Notes: a model not told the origin generated them from the letters alone. Counted from the stretch's first letter, positions 27,760 to 37,192 are shown. The stretch: 64,000 nucleotides of DNA from an uncultured Prevotellaceae bacterium (GCA_902771155.1 CACXVS010000004.1:1-64000); one strand, 5' to 3'. A program made the numbers and translations.

Positions 27760-29607
27760 GTGAAGAGTTGGCGACAATATATAAACCCCTTTAAGTGGAT
27801 AGGTTGGCTGTTTGCTCCCATCGAGCGCAACGGCGCCTTCTTCGTGTTTATGTTCGTGCTGGGGTGGGTATGCACCCAGGTGGAGATCCCGCTGCATGTC
27901 AACAATGCCGAGCCTTACGACCTCTCGGCTACCGAACTCTTCTTCGACCTCTATATCGTCTGCGCCCTCCTGGCACTCATTCCCAGGAAGGTCCGTTTCT
28001 GGGTGAGAATCCCCTTATACATTATATTATATGGTACGGCCATCGTCGATATGTACTGTTATGTGCGCTTCGAATCGACACTGACACCTACCATGCTGAT
28101 GCTCGTCAACGAGACCACCCCTCAGGAGGCAGGCGAATTCCTCTCTGGCTATCTCAGTCTGGATGTTCTCACATCGCCTGTGGGTTATATCCTGCTCATT
28201 CTCCTGGCCCATATCCTCTGGACCATCCTTCGCAGGGTCTTCAGACAACTGCGCAGGCGCCTGATTCTGCCCACGTTGAATCCTCGTGTGACGAGTATTC
28301 TCACGACCACACTCAGGTGCGTCCTGGGTATCACTGCTGCTTGGTTGATGTACGACGCCTGGCAGGAGTGCCAGATCAACAAGGAAGCCATCCATAAGCT
28401 GATGACGAAAGACAATATCGGCGAGGTGGAGCATCAACTGAACCAGAAGCCCAGACCCGAACTCTATCTGCCCATCTACCGACTGGCGTTCAGTCTCTAT
28501 GCCAATAGTCTCGCTTCTACCCAATTGGAGACGATGGTCACTGTGAAAAACGAGGTGCAGGTGGATAGTTGTACCTTCCGGGTGCCAAACATCGTACTGG
28601 TGATCGGAGAGAGTTACAACAAATACCACTCCCAACTCTATGGCTACAATATGCCTACCACGCCTCGCCAGTTGGCTTTGGCCCAGGAGGGCAGTCTGGT
28701 ACCCTTTACCGATGTGGTGGCACCTTGGAACCTGACGAGTTATGTGTTTAAGAACGTCTTGTCGCTCCATGCCGTTGGCGACTCTGGCGAGTGGAGCGAT
28801 CGCCCGCTCTTCCCAGAGGTGTTCCGTAAGGCAGGCTACCACGTGACGTTTATCACCAACCAGTTCCTGCCCGAGGCTGATGAGGCTGTCTATGACTTCA
28901 GTGGAGGTTTCTTCCTGAACAATCCAGAGTTGAGCAAGGCCCAGTTTGATACCCGAAACACGCGCCTCCATGAGTTTGACGAGGGTGTGCTCGAGGAGTA
29001 TGATAGTCTGAAACGGGAAGACAAGGCTCACAACCTGATTATCCTCCACCTGATGGGGCAGCACGTGATGTATAAGTCGCGCTATCCTCAGAAGACTCGC
29101 AAGCATCTGTTAGCACCTATGTACGACCGTCCTGACCTTACCCACAAGCAGAAACTCATCGTGGCCGATTACGACAACTCCGTGCTCTATAACGACTCTA
29201 TCGTGGCAGCTGTTACCCAGAAGTTTGCAGATAAGGATGCTGTGGTGATCTATATGCCCGACCATGCAGAGGAGATTTACAACGGACCGCCTTATAACTA
29301 TGGGCGCATGCACTCTGCAACCATCGACTACCGGTTGGCTCGCGAAGAGTTTGAGATACCGTTCTGGATATGGGGCTCGCCTGAGTATATCAAGAACCAT
29401 CCTTATGGGTGGAAGGCCATTCAGGCTGCTAAGGATCGTCCGATGATGACGGATTGTCTGGCGCATTTCCTGCTCTACCTCGGGGGTATCTATACCAAGG
29501 ACTACCAGGAGAAGTATAATGTCATCAGTCCGCAGTACGACAGCGAGCGCCCCCGTATCCTGAAGGGTACGACAGACTATAATAAACTGAAGAAGGATGG
29601 ACAATAA
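27760..29607 (+). CDS. Sulfatase-family phosphoethanolamine transferase
   Basis: A 615-residue inner-membrane enzyme with about five N-terminal helices (about 25-210) and a periplasmic alkaline-phosphatase-fold domain (about 275-600). The nucleophile is probably Ser or the nearby Thr in VIGESYNKYHSQLYG; metal ligands are suggested by YMPDHAEE and GRMHSATIDYR. EptA-type enzymes transfer phosphoethanolamine to lipid A; Bacteroidetes homologues may act on other glycans, so the acceptor is inferred. The start is GTG at 27760 (MKSWRQYINP). It overlaps the acyltransferase gene by 11 bp, suggesting a shared envelope-modification role. Confidence 0.78.
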   Translation: MKSWRQYINPFKWIGWLFAPIERNGAFFVFMFVLGWVCTQVEIPLHVNNAEPYDLSATELFFDLYIVCALLALIPRKVRFWVRIPLYIILYGTAIVDMYCYVRFESTLTPTMLMLVNETTPQEAGEFLSGYLSLDVLTSPVGYILLILLAHILWTILRRVFRQLRRRLILPTLNPRVTSILTTTLRCVLGITAAWLMYDAWQECQINKEAIHKLMTKDNIGEVEHQLNQKPRPELYLPIYRLAFSLYANSLASTQLETMVTVKNEVQVDSCTFRVPNIVLVIGESYNKYHSQLYGYNMPTTPRQLALAQEGSLVPFTDVVAPWNLTSYVFKNVLSLHAVGDSGEWSDRPLFPEVFRKAGYHVTFITNQFLPEADEAVYDFSGGFFLNNPELSKAQFDTRNTRLHEFDEGVLEEYDSLKREDKAHNLIILHLMGQHVMYKSRYPQKTRKHLLAPMYDRPDLTHKQKLIVADYDNSVLYNDSIVAAVTQKFADKDAVVIYMPDHAEEIYNGPPYNYGRMHSATIDYRLAREEFEIPFWIWGSPEYIKNHPYGWKAIQAAKDRPMMTDCLAHFLLYLGGIYTKDYQEKYNVISPQYDSERPRILKGTTDYNKLKKDGQ

Positions 29608-30724
29608 GAGTATATTGACACGCGAGGAATGTACGGCAATGAAGGGCATTGCCATACTGGCCATCATGCTCCACAACTACAGCCACTGGCTGAAGGGCAT
29701 CATCCGTGAGAATGAGTACACCTGGCAGCAATGGAAGTGCGACAAACTCTGGGAGGTCATTCAGCAACCCGATGCGTTCCTGCCCTTGCATCTCTTCTCC
29801 TTCTTTGGTCACTATGGTGTGCCTGTGTTCCTCTTCCTCAGTGGTTTTGGCCTGGTGAAGAAGTACGAAAGGCAATGGGTAGGCGAACGCAGTTCGGGAA
29901 TGCAGGGTTCCCTGCCCGAGGTAGGCATCTGGCGCTTCGTGCGTTATAACTACCTGAAGCTCTTCCGTATCTTTATCGTGGGTTTCGTGCTCTTCACGCT
30001 GCTCGACGCCTTCACCCCCGGCATGCATCGCTATACGTGGCAGGAGGTGGTGGGCATGTTGGGTATGTATGCCAACTTCTTCGAGAAGCCATCAGAAGTG
30101 GTATGGCCTGGTCCTTATTGGTATTTCAGCATCACCCTCCAGTTTTATATCCTCTATCGTCTGTTGCTCTATCGTTGGCGCCATTGGGGTGTCGTAGTGG
30201 GACTGATAGGAGTCTGTTGGATCTGGCAGATGACCTGTTATGACGATATGGAGACACTTGAGCGCCTGCGCTATAACCTCGTGGGGGGCATGCTGCCCTT
30301 TGGCATGGGTGTGCTCCTGGCTCGCTTTGAACCTCAGCTGATGAGAAATGCCAGCATAGGGGAGACGACCTCAGGCTTACGGCAAATGATAGGATGGCTC
30401 TTTGTCCTTATTGCGGTTACCATCTTGATCTTTGCCTGTAGCATCTTCGGGTTTGGAAAATGGCTGTGGGTGCCCCTTCTTATCGTGATCGGAACAATCG
30501 CCCTGATAAAGATGATCCCTTCTCAGGCGATGCCCTATGTACTTTGGTTAGGCTCCATCTCTGCCGCCATCTTCGTCACTCATCCCCTGGTTCGAAAGGT
30601 CTTCGTCCGCCCTTATCTGCAGAACGACCTCTATGCCGGACTGCTCCTATACATCGTCGCCACCCTCCTATTGTCGTGGCTTGTGAAGAAAATCATCGAC
30701 CAGATACCCTCGCCTAAGTTATGA
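29597..30724 (+). CDS. Membrane acyltransferase (acyltransferase_3/OafA-like)
   Basis: A 375-residue polytopic protein with about ten helices. The N-terminal MKGIAILAIMLHNYSHW contains the His expected in helix 1-2 of acyltransferase_3 enzymes, which O-acetylate or acylate surface glycans. The central YANFFEKPSEVVWPGPYWYFS is characteristic of the family. Acceptor unknown. Overlaps its neighbours by 11 bp upstream and 4 bp downstream, so the trio from 27760 to 31305 is one operon. Confidence 0.8.
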   Translation: MDNKSILTREECTAMKGIAILAIMLHNYSHWLKGIIRENEYTWQQWKCDKLWEVIQQPDAFLPLHLFSFFGHYGVPVFLFLSGFGLVKKYERQWVGERSSGMQGSLPEVGIWRFVRYNYLKLFRIFIVGFVLFTLLDAFTPGMHRYTWQEVVGMLGMYANFFEKPSEVVWPGPYWYFSITLQFYILYRLLLYRWRHWGVVVGLIGVCWIWQMTCYDDMETLERLRYNLVGGMLPFGMGVLLARFEPQLMRNASIGETTSGLRQMIGWLFVLIAVTILIFACSIFGFGKWLWVPLLIVIGTIALIKMIPSQAMPYVLWLGSISAAIFVTHPLVRKVFVRPYLQNDLYAGLLLYIVATLLLSWLVKKIIDQIPSPKL

Positions 30725-31305
30725 AACAGTTGTATGCCTTTGATTTCGACGGAACGCTGACCACACACGATTCCCTGCTGGTCTTTATCCGTTATGCCAA
30801 AGGCACGCATGGTTTCCTTTGGGGCTTTCTGCGTTATGCTCATCTGCTGGTGTTGATGAAGTTGGGACTCTATCCGAACTGGAAGACGAAAGAGCGGGTG
30901 TTCTCTTATTTCTTCAAGGGCATGCCCATCGAGGTGTTCGATGCCCTGTGCCGTCAGTTTGCTGCCGATCATCGGGAGCTGTTGAGGCCAGAGGGCATCA
31001 AAACTCTGCAACAGGCCCAGGCTGAGGGTGCCGAGGTGCTCATCGTCAGTGCGAGCATCGACAACTGGGTGCAACCTTTCTTCCCCGATGTGAAGGTGGT
31101 AGGCACTCAGGTAGAGGTGGTTAACGGACATCTCTCGGGCCGCTTCCTCACCCAGAACTGTTATGGAAAGGAGAAGGTAAACCGCATCCTGGCTCTCTAT
31201 CCCAATCGCAGTGAATACCACCTGACGGCCTATGGCGATAGTCGAGGCGACAAGGAACTGCTGGCCTTCGCCGACGAGGCCCATTATAAACCGTTTGCAG
31301 GTTAA
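30721..31305 (+). CDS. HAD-IB family phosphatase
   Basis: A 194-residue haloacid-dehalogenase phosphatase of the SerB-like IB subfamily. Motif I is FDFDGTLTTHDS, motif II is IVSASIDNW, and motif III is AYGDSRGDKELL. It may remove a phosphate from a lipid or sugar intermediate handled by the two upstream envelope genes (inference from the ATGA overlap). It is cytosolic, with no signal peptide. Confidence 0.85.
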   Translation: MKQLYAFDFDGTLTTHDSLLVFIRYAKGTHGFLWGFLRYAHLLVLMKLGLYPNWKTKERVFSYFFKGMPIEVFDALCRQFAADHRELLRPEGIKTLQQAQAEGAEVLIVSASIDNWVQPFFPDVKVVGTQVEVVNGHLSGRFLTQNCYGKEKVNRILALYPNRSEYHLTAYGDSRGDKELLAFADEAHYKPFAG

Positions 31306-31367
31306 ATATGTTATAAAAAGTGGAGTAAGTACTCGATTATTAGCCCTTTTATGGGTGGATTTCTAAG

Positions 31368-32207
31368 ATGAAGAAACTGCTGTTTTTATTGATGGCCTTA
31401 GGCTTATCCCTTTTCTGTTCTTATGCTCAGACAGAGCGTAACGACAGCGTAAAGCCACAATCTTACCATCTTGAATCAGACTTCAAACCGCAGCTCATGA
31501 CGGTTTCCCCACAATATGATGCTGGTTTCCTGCAAAAGACCCCAGAATCGTTAACACCCAATCCTCAGGCTACCAAACTGGACATATTGCCTAGTCTCTA
31601 TGATAACCGTAGGGGAAGTTGGGAGATTAATACCATGCAAGGCGGTAAACTGTTTCAGCCCTGGCGTGGCGCTTATGTCATTGCCAGTGGTGGCGTGAAT
31701 GTCATGCCTGGACTTCTGGACCGTGAATCAGGGGCCTTGACCTTGCATCAGAATTTAGGGCGATGGACATTCTCTGCTTCGGTGCTTGCTGATAAGTACC
31801 GATTTTCAAGCATGGGGTTCTTGGAAACGCGTTATGGGGTAGGAGGTACTGTCGGCTATCGTGTAAACGACCGTCTCTCGCTGCATGCCTTTGGCTATTA
31901 CTACGTCAACTCGTCGATGATTAGTCCGATGGTTAATCCTTATCTAGCCACAACTACCTATGGAAGCTATGCTGATATTCAGGTTTTTAAAAACTTTGGC
32001 GTTGATACCGGTGTGAGGCGCTACCTGAATCCCATGTCAGGCAAATGGGTTACCGATCCTATTGTAAGTCCATACATCAAGATCAACGGCAAACAGAAAA
32101 TCGGCTTCGACTTTGGCAAATTGCTCAAAGGTCTTATTTGGGGCAATGATGACAACATGCTCCCCCGAGGACCCGTAAGAATGGGACCTCCTCCTCCGAG
32201 AAGATAA
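31368..32207 (+). CDS. Exported beta-rich protein, probable outer-membrane protein
   Basis: No named family recognised. The 279-residue protein has a signal peptide (1-20, ending SYAQ), a Pro/Ser/Gln-rich linker and then alternating amphipathic strands (about 95-260, for example WTFSASVLADKYRFSS and YGVGGTVGYRVNDRLS), as in a small outer-membrane barrel. The C-terminus ends in a proline run followed by RR instead of the usual aromatic residue of a barrel. It stands alone between the HAD gene and a convergent receptor operon. Confidence 0.6.
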   Translation: MKKLLFLLMALGLSLFCSYAQTERNDSVKPQSYHLESDFKPQLMTVSPQYDAGFLQKTPESLTPNPQATKLDILPSLYDNRRGSWEINTMQGGKLFQPWRGAYVIASGGVNVMPGLLDRESGALTLHQNLGRWTFSASVLADKYRFSSMGFLETRYGVGGTVGYRVNDRLSLHAFGYYYVNSSMISPMVNPYLATTTYGSYADIQVFKNFGVDTGVRRYLNPMSGKWVTDPIVSPYIKINGKQKIGFDFGKLLKGLIWGNDDNMLPRGPVRMGPPPPRR

Positions 32208-32243
32208 ATTGAAGAAGAAAGTATGGTTCACCGTTTAGTGTAC

Positions 32244-32255
32244 CACCAATTGGTG
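32244..32255. other. Perfect 12 bp palindrome between convergent genes
   Basis: CACCAATTGGTG lies between two convergent genes (stops at 32207 and 32301). No loop and no U-tract close by, so a terminator role is weak; a protein site is possible. Confidence 0.35.
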
Positions 32256-32300
32256 TAATTAAATAAATAGTTTTTTATTGCATCATCCTCTGCGTGGAGC

Positions 32301-34514
32301 CTATTTCCTCTTTGTTATTCCGCCCACTACATCACTATTGTCAATGGTGGTCTCAGTTTTCTTGACGCTGGCTTTCAACTTGCCAAAACGATAAGAGATT
32401 GAGAAAGTCAGCCTGCTACCACGAGTAGCTGTATCACTATAACCTAACATATCGCCCTGGTCAGTACAGTCGACTGAGTGACGATATCTGTTGAAGAGGT
32501 CGTTGGCGCTGATGCGTACCGTTAGCTTGTCTTCGCTGAGGAAAGAGCGTTGCAGCGAGCAGCCATAGCGATTCCAAGGGCGTGAATAGCTATATACATT
32601 ATTGACAGAATGGCCCATCTCGCCATAAACATAAGCCGTGAGGCGTAACTTCCAAGGCAGCTGCTGACTGCCATTCAGATAATAGAAACCAGAATAGCCC
32701 TTCTGACGGAGGCCGATACTGGGATTCTCTATCTTATCATCCCATAGATTGAAATTGGCAGAGAGTGTGGTACTTTTGAATGGTTTCCACTGCACATAAC
32801 CTTCCAGTTGCCATCGTGTCAGTTTCTCAATGTTGCCATAGGTCTGATAGCGCACATCGTCCTGGGCATAGATTAGTTGCCCTATGCCATCTCTATAATA
32901 CTTAAAGGCAGGAGCCAGTTGCAGTGTCAGCCATTGGCCTATATACGAATAAATAAGGTGGACGGTCTGATTTCTACAGCTACTCAGCTCTGGATTACCA
33001 AACTGTACCTGCATGGGCGAATTGATGACAGCTGGATTCAGATAGGAGATGCCTGGGCGGTTGATGCTGGTGACATAGCCCAGTTTCAGAGAATGGGCAT
33101 CGCTCAGCTGATATTTCACGCTGAGTTGTGGCACCCAGTCGTTCAGATGACTGTCAAAACTCTCAGCTGAACCATCAGGATAAGCCCCCTTCATATAGCT
33201 GTGCTCAAAGCGCAGACCAGCACGGGCTGACCAGTTTCCTATCCGCATGATGTAGTCGGCATAGGCTGCAGCCACCTGAGTGGTATGTTCGAACTCACTA
33301 CTATATGACGGACAGGGCGTAGCAGCATAGAAGTCCTGAACCGTATGACTGGTATTACCACGATAGATGTATTTGATACCCGTCTCCAGCTTATGGCCTT
33401 CAGCGACAGGACGAAGCCAGTCTGCCTGAAAGGTGTGCTCCGTAAAGTGTTCTCGCAGGTTCTGCAACTCACCTGTATAATCGAATGGCGTATTCTGAAG
33501 GTCTGTATAGCTGCTTTCCTGTTCTGTGCGTTGACGCGTCAGAGCGAGCATATAAGAGAGAGTGAAAAGCTCGCCCTTTCGACGCGTCTTATGCTGATAG
33601 TCAAGTCGTCCGTTCCATGAGTGGTGGCTGTAGCCAGGCATCCAGTAGTTGTCCCGGTAGCTATAGAGCAGGCTCTTGTCTGGGGCATACATCTGTGTCA
33701 GTCCACCACCTTTCACGTCCAGCTTATAGAAGTATCCGCCTAATGATGCTGAGATGAGGTTCAGCGAGTCGATATCATAGCTGGCATCGATATCGGCATA
33801 ATGAATATAGCCAGGATTGGAGCCCTCGCTCACACTCTTCATCATGTTGCCTGAAGAGACGTAGGTATGCTCTGTTTCATTCTTGTTTTCAGTCTCCTTG
33901 CTCGACATACCGCCATACCCATAATCCACAGATATGATGGCCTTACCCATCTGGGTGGTCAGATAGGCTCCCAGATTGGGATGATTCAGCGTTGTATAGG
34001 CTCCTGTAACGGATCCCGTAATACCATCTATCCGCCTACCGTCCACCATCACGATATTCAGGATGGCGTTGACACCTTCAGCATCCTCTCGTGCCCCAGG
34101 GTCGGTGATAACCTCTATACGCTTGACCATTGAGGCAGGCATCGCCTTCAGTATCTCCTTTGCATTCTTCGACAGACTGGGGTCATAGCGCCCATTCTTG
34201 TAGATCTTGAAGCTGCTGTTACCCTTCACCTTGATGTTGTCCTCACCGTCAACCGTTACCATGGGTACCTTGCGGAGCATATCCATCACAGTGAGCGTCT
34301 TCGATTCCTCATCAGCCTGCACATCGTAGCCTATGCGGTCTATCTCCTGCTTGATGAGCTGTCGCTGAGCCTTTATCTCAACCCCTTCCAGTTCCTTGTT
34401 CCAAGTGATGGAGTCGTTATTTACGTTGGTTGAATCTGCCTGAGTCTGGGCCATAGCTTCCCCTCCTCCCGCTGCCATCAGCAGCGAGAGGAGAAACATA
34501 TTCAAATACTTCAT
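32301..34514 (-). CDS. TonB-dependent-receptor-like outer-membrane beta-barrel protein
   Basis: A 737-residue outer-membrane protein with signal peptide 1-22, a plug-like domain (about 45-170, MLRKVPMVTVDGEDNIKVKG and ALNI-type VNAILNIVMVDG), and a long barrel (about 180-715). It lacks the N-terminal carboxypeptidase-regulatory-like domain found in many Bacteroidetes receptors and does not end in an aromatic residue. It is the last gene of an operon beginning with an ECF sigma factor and likely anti-sigma, an arrangement like cell-surface signalling systems. Ligand unknown. Confidence 0.82.
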   Translation of the reverse strand: MKYLNMFLLSLLMAAGGGEAMAQTQADSTNVNNDSITWNKELEGVEIKAQRQLIKQEIDRIGYDVQADEESKTLTVMDMLRKVPMVTVDGEDNIKVKGNSSFKIYKNGRYDPSLSKNAKEILKAMPASMVKRIEVITDPGAREDAEGVNAILNIVMVDGRRIDGITGSVTGAYTTLNHPNLGAYLTTQMGKAIISVDYGYGGMSSKETENKNETEHTYVSSGNMMKSVSEGSNPGYIHYADIDASYDIDSLNLISASLGGYFYKLDVKGGGLTQMYAPDKSLLYSYRDNYWMPGYSHHSWNGRLDYQHKTRRKGELFTLSYMLALTRQRTEQESSYTDLQNTPFDYTGELQNLREHFTEHTFQADWLRPVAEGHKLETGIKYIYRGNTSHTVQDFYAATPCPSYSSEFEHTTQVAAAYADYIMRIGNWSARAGLRFEHSYMKGAYPDGSAESFDSHLNDWVPQLSVKYQLSDAHSLKLGYVTSINRPGISYLNPAVINSPMQVQFGNPELSSCRNQTVHLIYSYIGQWLTLQLAPAFKYYRDGIGQLIYAQDDVRYQTYGNIEKLTRWQLEGYVQWKPFKSTTLSANFNLWDDKIENPSIGLRQKGYSGFYYLNGSQQLPWKLRLTAYVYGEMGHSVNNVYSYSRPWNRYGCSLQRSFLSEDKLTVRISANDLFNRYRHSVDCTDQGDMLGYSDTATRGSRLTFSISYRFGKLKASVKKTETTIDNSDVVGGITKRK

Positions 34515-34521
34515 GAATGAT

Positions 34522-35370
34522 TTATTTCTTGAGTCGTTCGATGCTCATATCGAACAATTCCTTGATAAATTCGTCGTTGGTTTTGGTTTTCAGATTCTGT
34601 ATCTCTTTTATCACCATATTCTTTTCTGCTTCATCGAGCGAACCAGCATCATTACAGAGTCCGTAAATCTGCGTGACCCAGCTGTTGGCAGCAGGTCCTT
34701 CTGATTTCTTCAGGAAAAGTGTTCGCAGATTGTTGAATTTGTTAAGCCACGACTCCAAATCGTTGCTGCCCAATGTGGCATTCAGCGTTCCAAGAGCTCC
34801 AGTAAGATCCATTTTCTTTCCGTTGATGATGAAACTGCTTGTAGTCTTTTTCTGCCGATACTTCTGCGTAGTAGCATAAGTCTTGATGATGCGCCCCGTG
34901 ATGGAGCCATCCTTTTTCTCAACCCACTCCAAAGCATAGGCATATCGATGAATTCTGAGAGTATCATCTGGATCCAGGAAACAGGCATAAATCCATTTCG
35001 AGTCTTTCATCAGTCCTATACCAACGCCTTTGTTGCCATTTCCTACAGCGAGTGATGTATAGGATTCGGCACCACCGTGAGAACCCGTACTCATACTATA
35101 GGCAGCTTGCTCATCTTTATTAAAGGCTTGGCGAATAGCAGTAATCAAATGCTTATTTGCTGCGTCAGCTATCTTGAACTCGTACTCATCGCTCATGCCC
35201 TCCATCAACCCTGTGTCAGGGTCTTTTTCCAAGAAATGATTCGTATAAGTCTCCTCTTGTCCCTTACTTTGCTTGAGGGCATCGAAAGCCTTCTGAATAT
35301 TCTCTTGTGCCATCACTGTTGAAGACACTGCCATCAAAATGACCGATAGAATCAAGTTCTTACTCTTCAT
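34522..35370 (-). CDS. Periplasmic protein of unknown function in the ECF operon
   Basis: Not recognised. A 282-residue protein with a signal peptide (MKSKNLILSVILMAVSSTVMAQ) and an otherwise soluble alpha/beta sequence, without cysteines apart from two in ACFLDP and GLCNDA. I chose the start at 35370; two residues further upstream are possible. It overlaps the anti-sigma-like gene by 11 bp and is 7 bp from the receptor gene, so it probably works with them, perhaps linking the outer-membrane protein to the anti-sigma protein (inference). Confidence 0.6.
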   Translation of the reverse strand: MKSKNLILSVILMAVSSTVMAQENIQKAFDALKQSKGQEETYTNHFLEKDPDTGLMEGMSDEYEFKIADAANKHLITAIRQAFNKDEQAAYSMSTGSHGGAESYTSLAVGNGNKGVGIGLMKDSKWIYACFLDPDDTLRIHRYAYALEWVEKKDGSITGRIIKTYATTQKYRQKKTTSSFIINGKKMDLTGALGTLNATLGSNDLESWLNKFNNLRTLFLKKSEGPAANSWVTQIYGLCNDAGSLDEAEKNMVIKEIQNLKTKTNDEFIKELFDMSIERLKK

Positions 35371-35989
35371 ATGCAATATAATTTGTTTGTTCGTTAATAT
35401 ATACTATGGTACCATCTTCTTGTTTCACTGGGATAAAGCCATACGCAGCCAACTGAGCATCCAGAATCTCTTGCTGGCATTGTTCCAACTGCTGTTCCGC
35501 ATCCAGGCGTTCTTGTTCCATCTTGGCCATCAGGGCATAAGCCTTGTCGTGGTCTGTTATTGTAGGCTGCGACTTGCGGAGGCTCCGTTTCTTGGGTTTC
35601 TCGTGTACATCCTTTCCTTTTTGCTGGTGGGTTGTGTCTGTCTGCACTTCCTCATGGGTCACTACAGGAATTATAGAATCTGCTTGCGCAACTTCATTGT
35701 CAGCCATGATTTGCTCATTTTGGGAATGGCTCAGACTCCCCCATATTGTCAGCAGGGTTATGAGAGTCACTGCTGCAGCCACGCTCCATCGCAACCATCT
35801 GTGCTTTGGCTGTTCTGTAGGCTTCATCGCCTCCAGCTCGGCAAACAGCAAGCGGTATTGCTCCCACTCGACTGGTATATGGCTCTGGGCGAAGTACTGG
35901 CTCAGGATGTCTTCCTCCTCCAGTGTCGATATGCCCGCCATAAACTTGTTGAGCAATTCGTTGATATACGCTTTGGTGTACTGTATCAT
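35360..35989 (-). CDS. Probable membrane-anchored anti-sigma factor
   Basis: A 209-residue protein with a cytoplasmic N-terminal helical domain (1-65), one TM helix (WSVAAAVTLITLLTIWGSL, about 68-86) and a charged periplasmic part (about 90-205) that contains a helical/coiled segment near MEQERLDAEQQLEQCQQE. Single-pass topology and overlap with the sigma gene (4 bp) fit an anti-sigma factor. No ZAS motif or FecR domain is visible, so the call rests on topology and position. Confidence 0.68.
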   Translation of the reverse strand: MIQYTKAYINELLNKFMAGISTLEEEDILSQYFAQSHIPVEWEQYRLLFAELEAMKPTEQPKHRWLRWSVAAAVTLITLLTIWGSLSHSQNEQIMADNEVAQADSIIPVVTHEEVQTDTTHQQKGKDVHEKPKKRSLRKSQPTITDHDKAYALMAKMEQERLDAEQQLEQCQQEILDAQLAAYGFIPVKQEDGTIVYINEQTNYIAYEE

Positions 35990-36480
35990 AAGTTGTTTCT
36001 ACGTTTGATGTCTTCTAATAATGTGCGTCGTGCCCTTGCCAGCAGGGTGCTTACCGATGTCGCTTCGATGCCCAGCAACTGGGCTATTTCCTCGTGACTC
36101 CGCCGTTCCACTTGTCGCATATATAATAAAGTACGTTGTGTGGTGGGCAGTTGCTGGAGTCTTTTAGTTAGCCAGGCATCGTCTTCTTTCATCTCCAACT
36201 CTTCGAGCGGACTGGTATTCAGACTGATGATCATGGTCTCGTCCAACGTCTCTGAGGGTTTTCGTCGCTGATGGTTTCTCAGCATGTGTCTTGCCATCAG
36301 AGCAACAATGGCCTCTATCGAGCGGTAGTGTTCCAGTTCGTCGTGCATCTGCCACAGGCGGAGCATCACATCTTGGGCGATGTCTTCTGCTTCGTCTTTG
36401 CCCGCTCCGTAGCTGATGCAAACGCTGAGAGCCTTCTGTCGCCACGTGCGGGCTTGCTGTTCAAATGCAGTTCTGTCCAT
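35986..36480 (-). CDS. ECF RNA polymerase sigma factor
   Basis: A 164-residue sigma-70 of the ECF type. Region 2 contains DEAEDIAQDVMLRLWQMH. Region 4 contains the HTH RRSHEEIAQLLGIEATSVSTLLARARR. It heads an operon with an anti-sigma-like protein, a periplasmic protein and an outer-membrane receptor. A CTGTGTCTAAT element lies 22 bp upstream of the start on the same strand and matches that of the other ECF gene in the window. Confidence 0.9.
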   Translation of the reverse strand: MDRTAFEQQARTWRQKALSVCISYGAGKDEAEDIAQDVMLRLWQMHDELEHYRSIEAIVALMARHMLRNHQRRKPSETLDETMIISLNTSPLEELEMKEDDAWLTKRLQQLPTTQRTLLYMRQVERRSHEEIAQLLGIEATSVSTLLARARRTLLEDIKRRNNL

Positions 36481-36502
36481 GCTTTAATACTGCTGTACAC
36501 TT

Positions 36503-36513
36503 ATTAGACACAG
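36503..36513 (-). promoter_or_regulatory. Candidate ECF-type promoter element
   Basis: CTGTGTCTAAT (36513 to 36503, minus strand), 22 bp before the sigma start. Ten of 11 bases match the element at 5373-5383 ahead of the other sigma gene. Suggests autoregulation. Confidence 0.45.
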
Positions 36514-36556
36514 AAACAGGTCAAAGTCAAACCATAATTAATGTTACTTAACTCTT

Positions 36557-37099
36557 TTACCATACTTCCCAATTATTTATTTCCTTAATAATACGCTGTA
36601 TAGCCTGTTCACATTCCTCAGGATATGTTAGCGATTGTACGAACCAGAGTTTGCGATGTTTCACAAATTTAGCATAAAAACGGCGGGTTGTCATCCGTCC
36701 ATTATCATCGCAGGTATGTCCTGAGAGTATGAAGCATCCATTGCCTTTCTGCTGAGATGTAGCATGAAGATCCGAGGCATATTTGGACATTGCTTGTTCA
36801 AGTGTGAGACCATCCTGATTTTGCTCTGTAAATGTCGTCAGAACAATCTCAATACTATCCTGCCAGAAACTAAAGCGGCAGCAGCCTTTGTCTAATAAAG
36901 AATCTGGTGTCTGTTCAAAGAAAGAAGGATAGCGTACAGTGTAATCGTAATCATCATCATGATACTCTTTCATTCTGGTCAGTTTCATCGCACGTTCTAA
37001 CTTCTGCGACAGTGGAAGATTGTCATCCTTGTCATAGACTGATACCCAAACCATGACCAAGATGAAAACCAACATTGACAGAAACAGAAATCTCTTCAT
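36557..37099 (-). CDS. Membrane-anchored protein of unknown function
   Basis: Not recognised. A 180-residue protein with an N-terminal hydrophobic anchor (about 4-21, FLFLSMLVFILVMVWVSV) and a soluble domain outside the membrane. It has four Cys residues (paired in KGCCRFSF, and in GCFILSGHTC), which could form disulfides in the periplasm. It has a TACCTTTG promoter box just upstream (37123-37116), so it is probably a separate unit from the regulator gene at 37193-37900. Confidence 0.55.
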   Translation of the reverse strand: MKRFLFLSMLVFILVMVWVSVYDKDDNLPLSQKLERAMKLTRMKEYHDDDYDYTVRYPSFFEQTPDSLLDKGCCRFSFWQDSIEIVLTTFTEQNQDGLTLEQAMSKYASDLHATSQQKGNGCFILSGHTCDDNGRMTTRRFYAKFVKHRKLWFVQSLTYPEECEQAIQRIIKEINNWEVW

Positions 37100-37115
37100 A
37101 CTTGCTTTTTTTGTG

Positions 37116-37123
37116 CAAAGGTA
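37116..37123 (-). promoter_or_regulatory. Promoter -7 element TACCTTTG
   Basis: TACCTTTG on the minus strand, 16 bp before the gene ending at 37099. No clear TTTG at the expected -33 distance. Confidence 0.55.
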
Positions 37124-37192
37124 TGAAGAGATTCTTAATCTGATGAATTATCTGCCTGACATTTGTCTGACAATTCGCTGACAGAGGGCTAA

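Noticed and set aside
28027..29106. A 359-codon minus-strand open frame opposite the phosphoethanolamine transferase
   Set aside because: Same reasoning: composition of an antisense shadow, and the plus-strand gene is supported by motifs.
27760..31305. Capsule or O-antigen biosynthesis cluster
   Set aside because: Only three envelope-modification genes; no glycosyltransferase series, Wzx/Wzy or sugar-nucleotide genes nearby.
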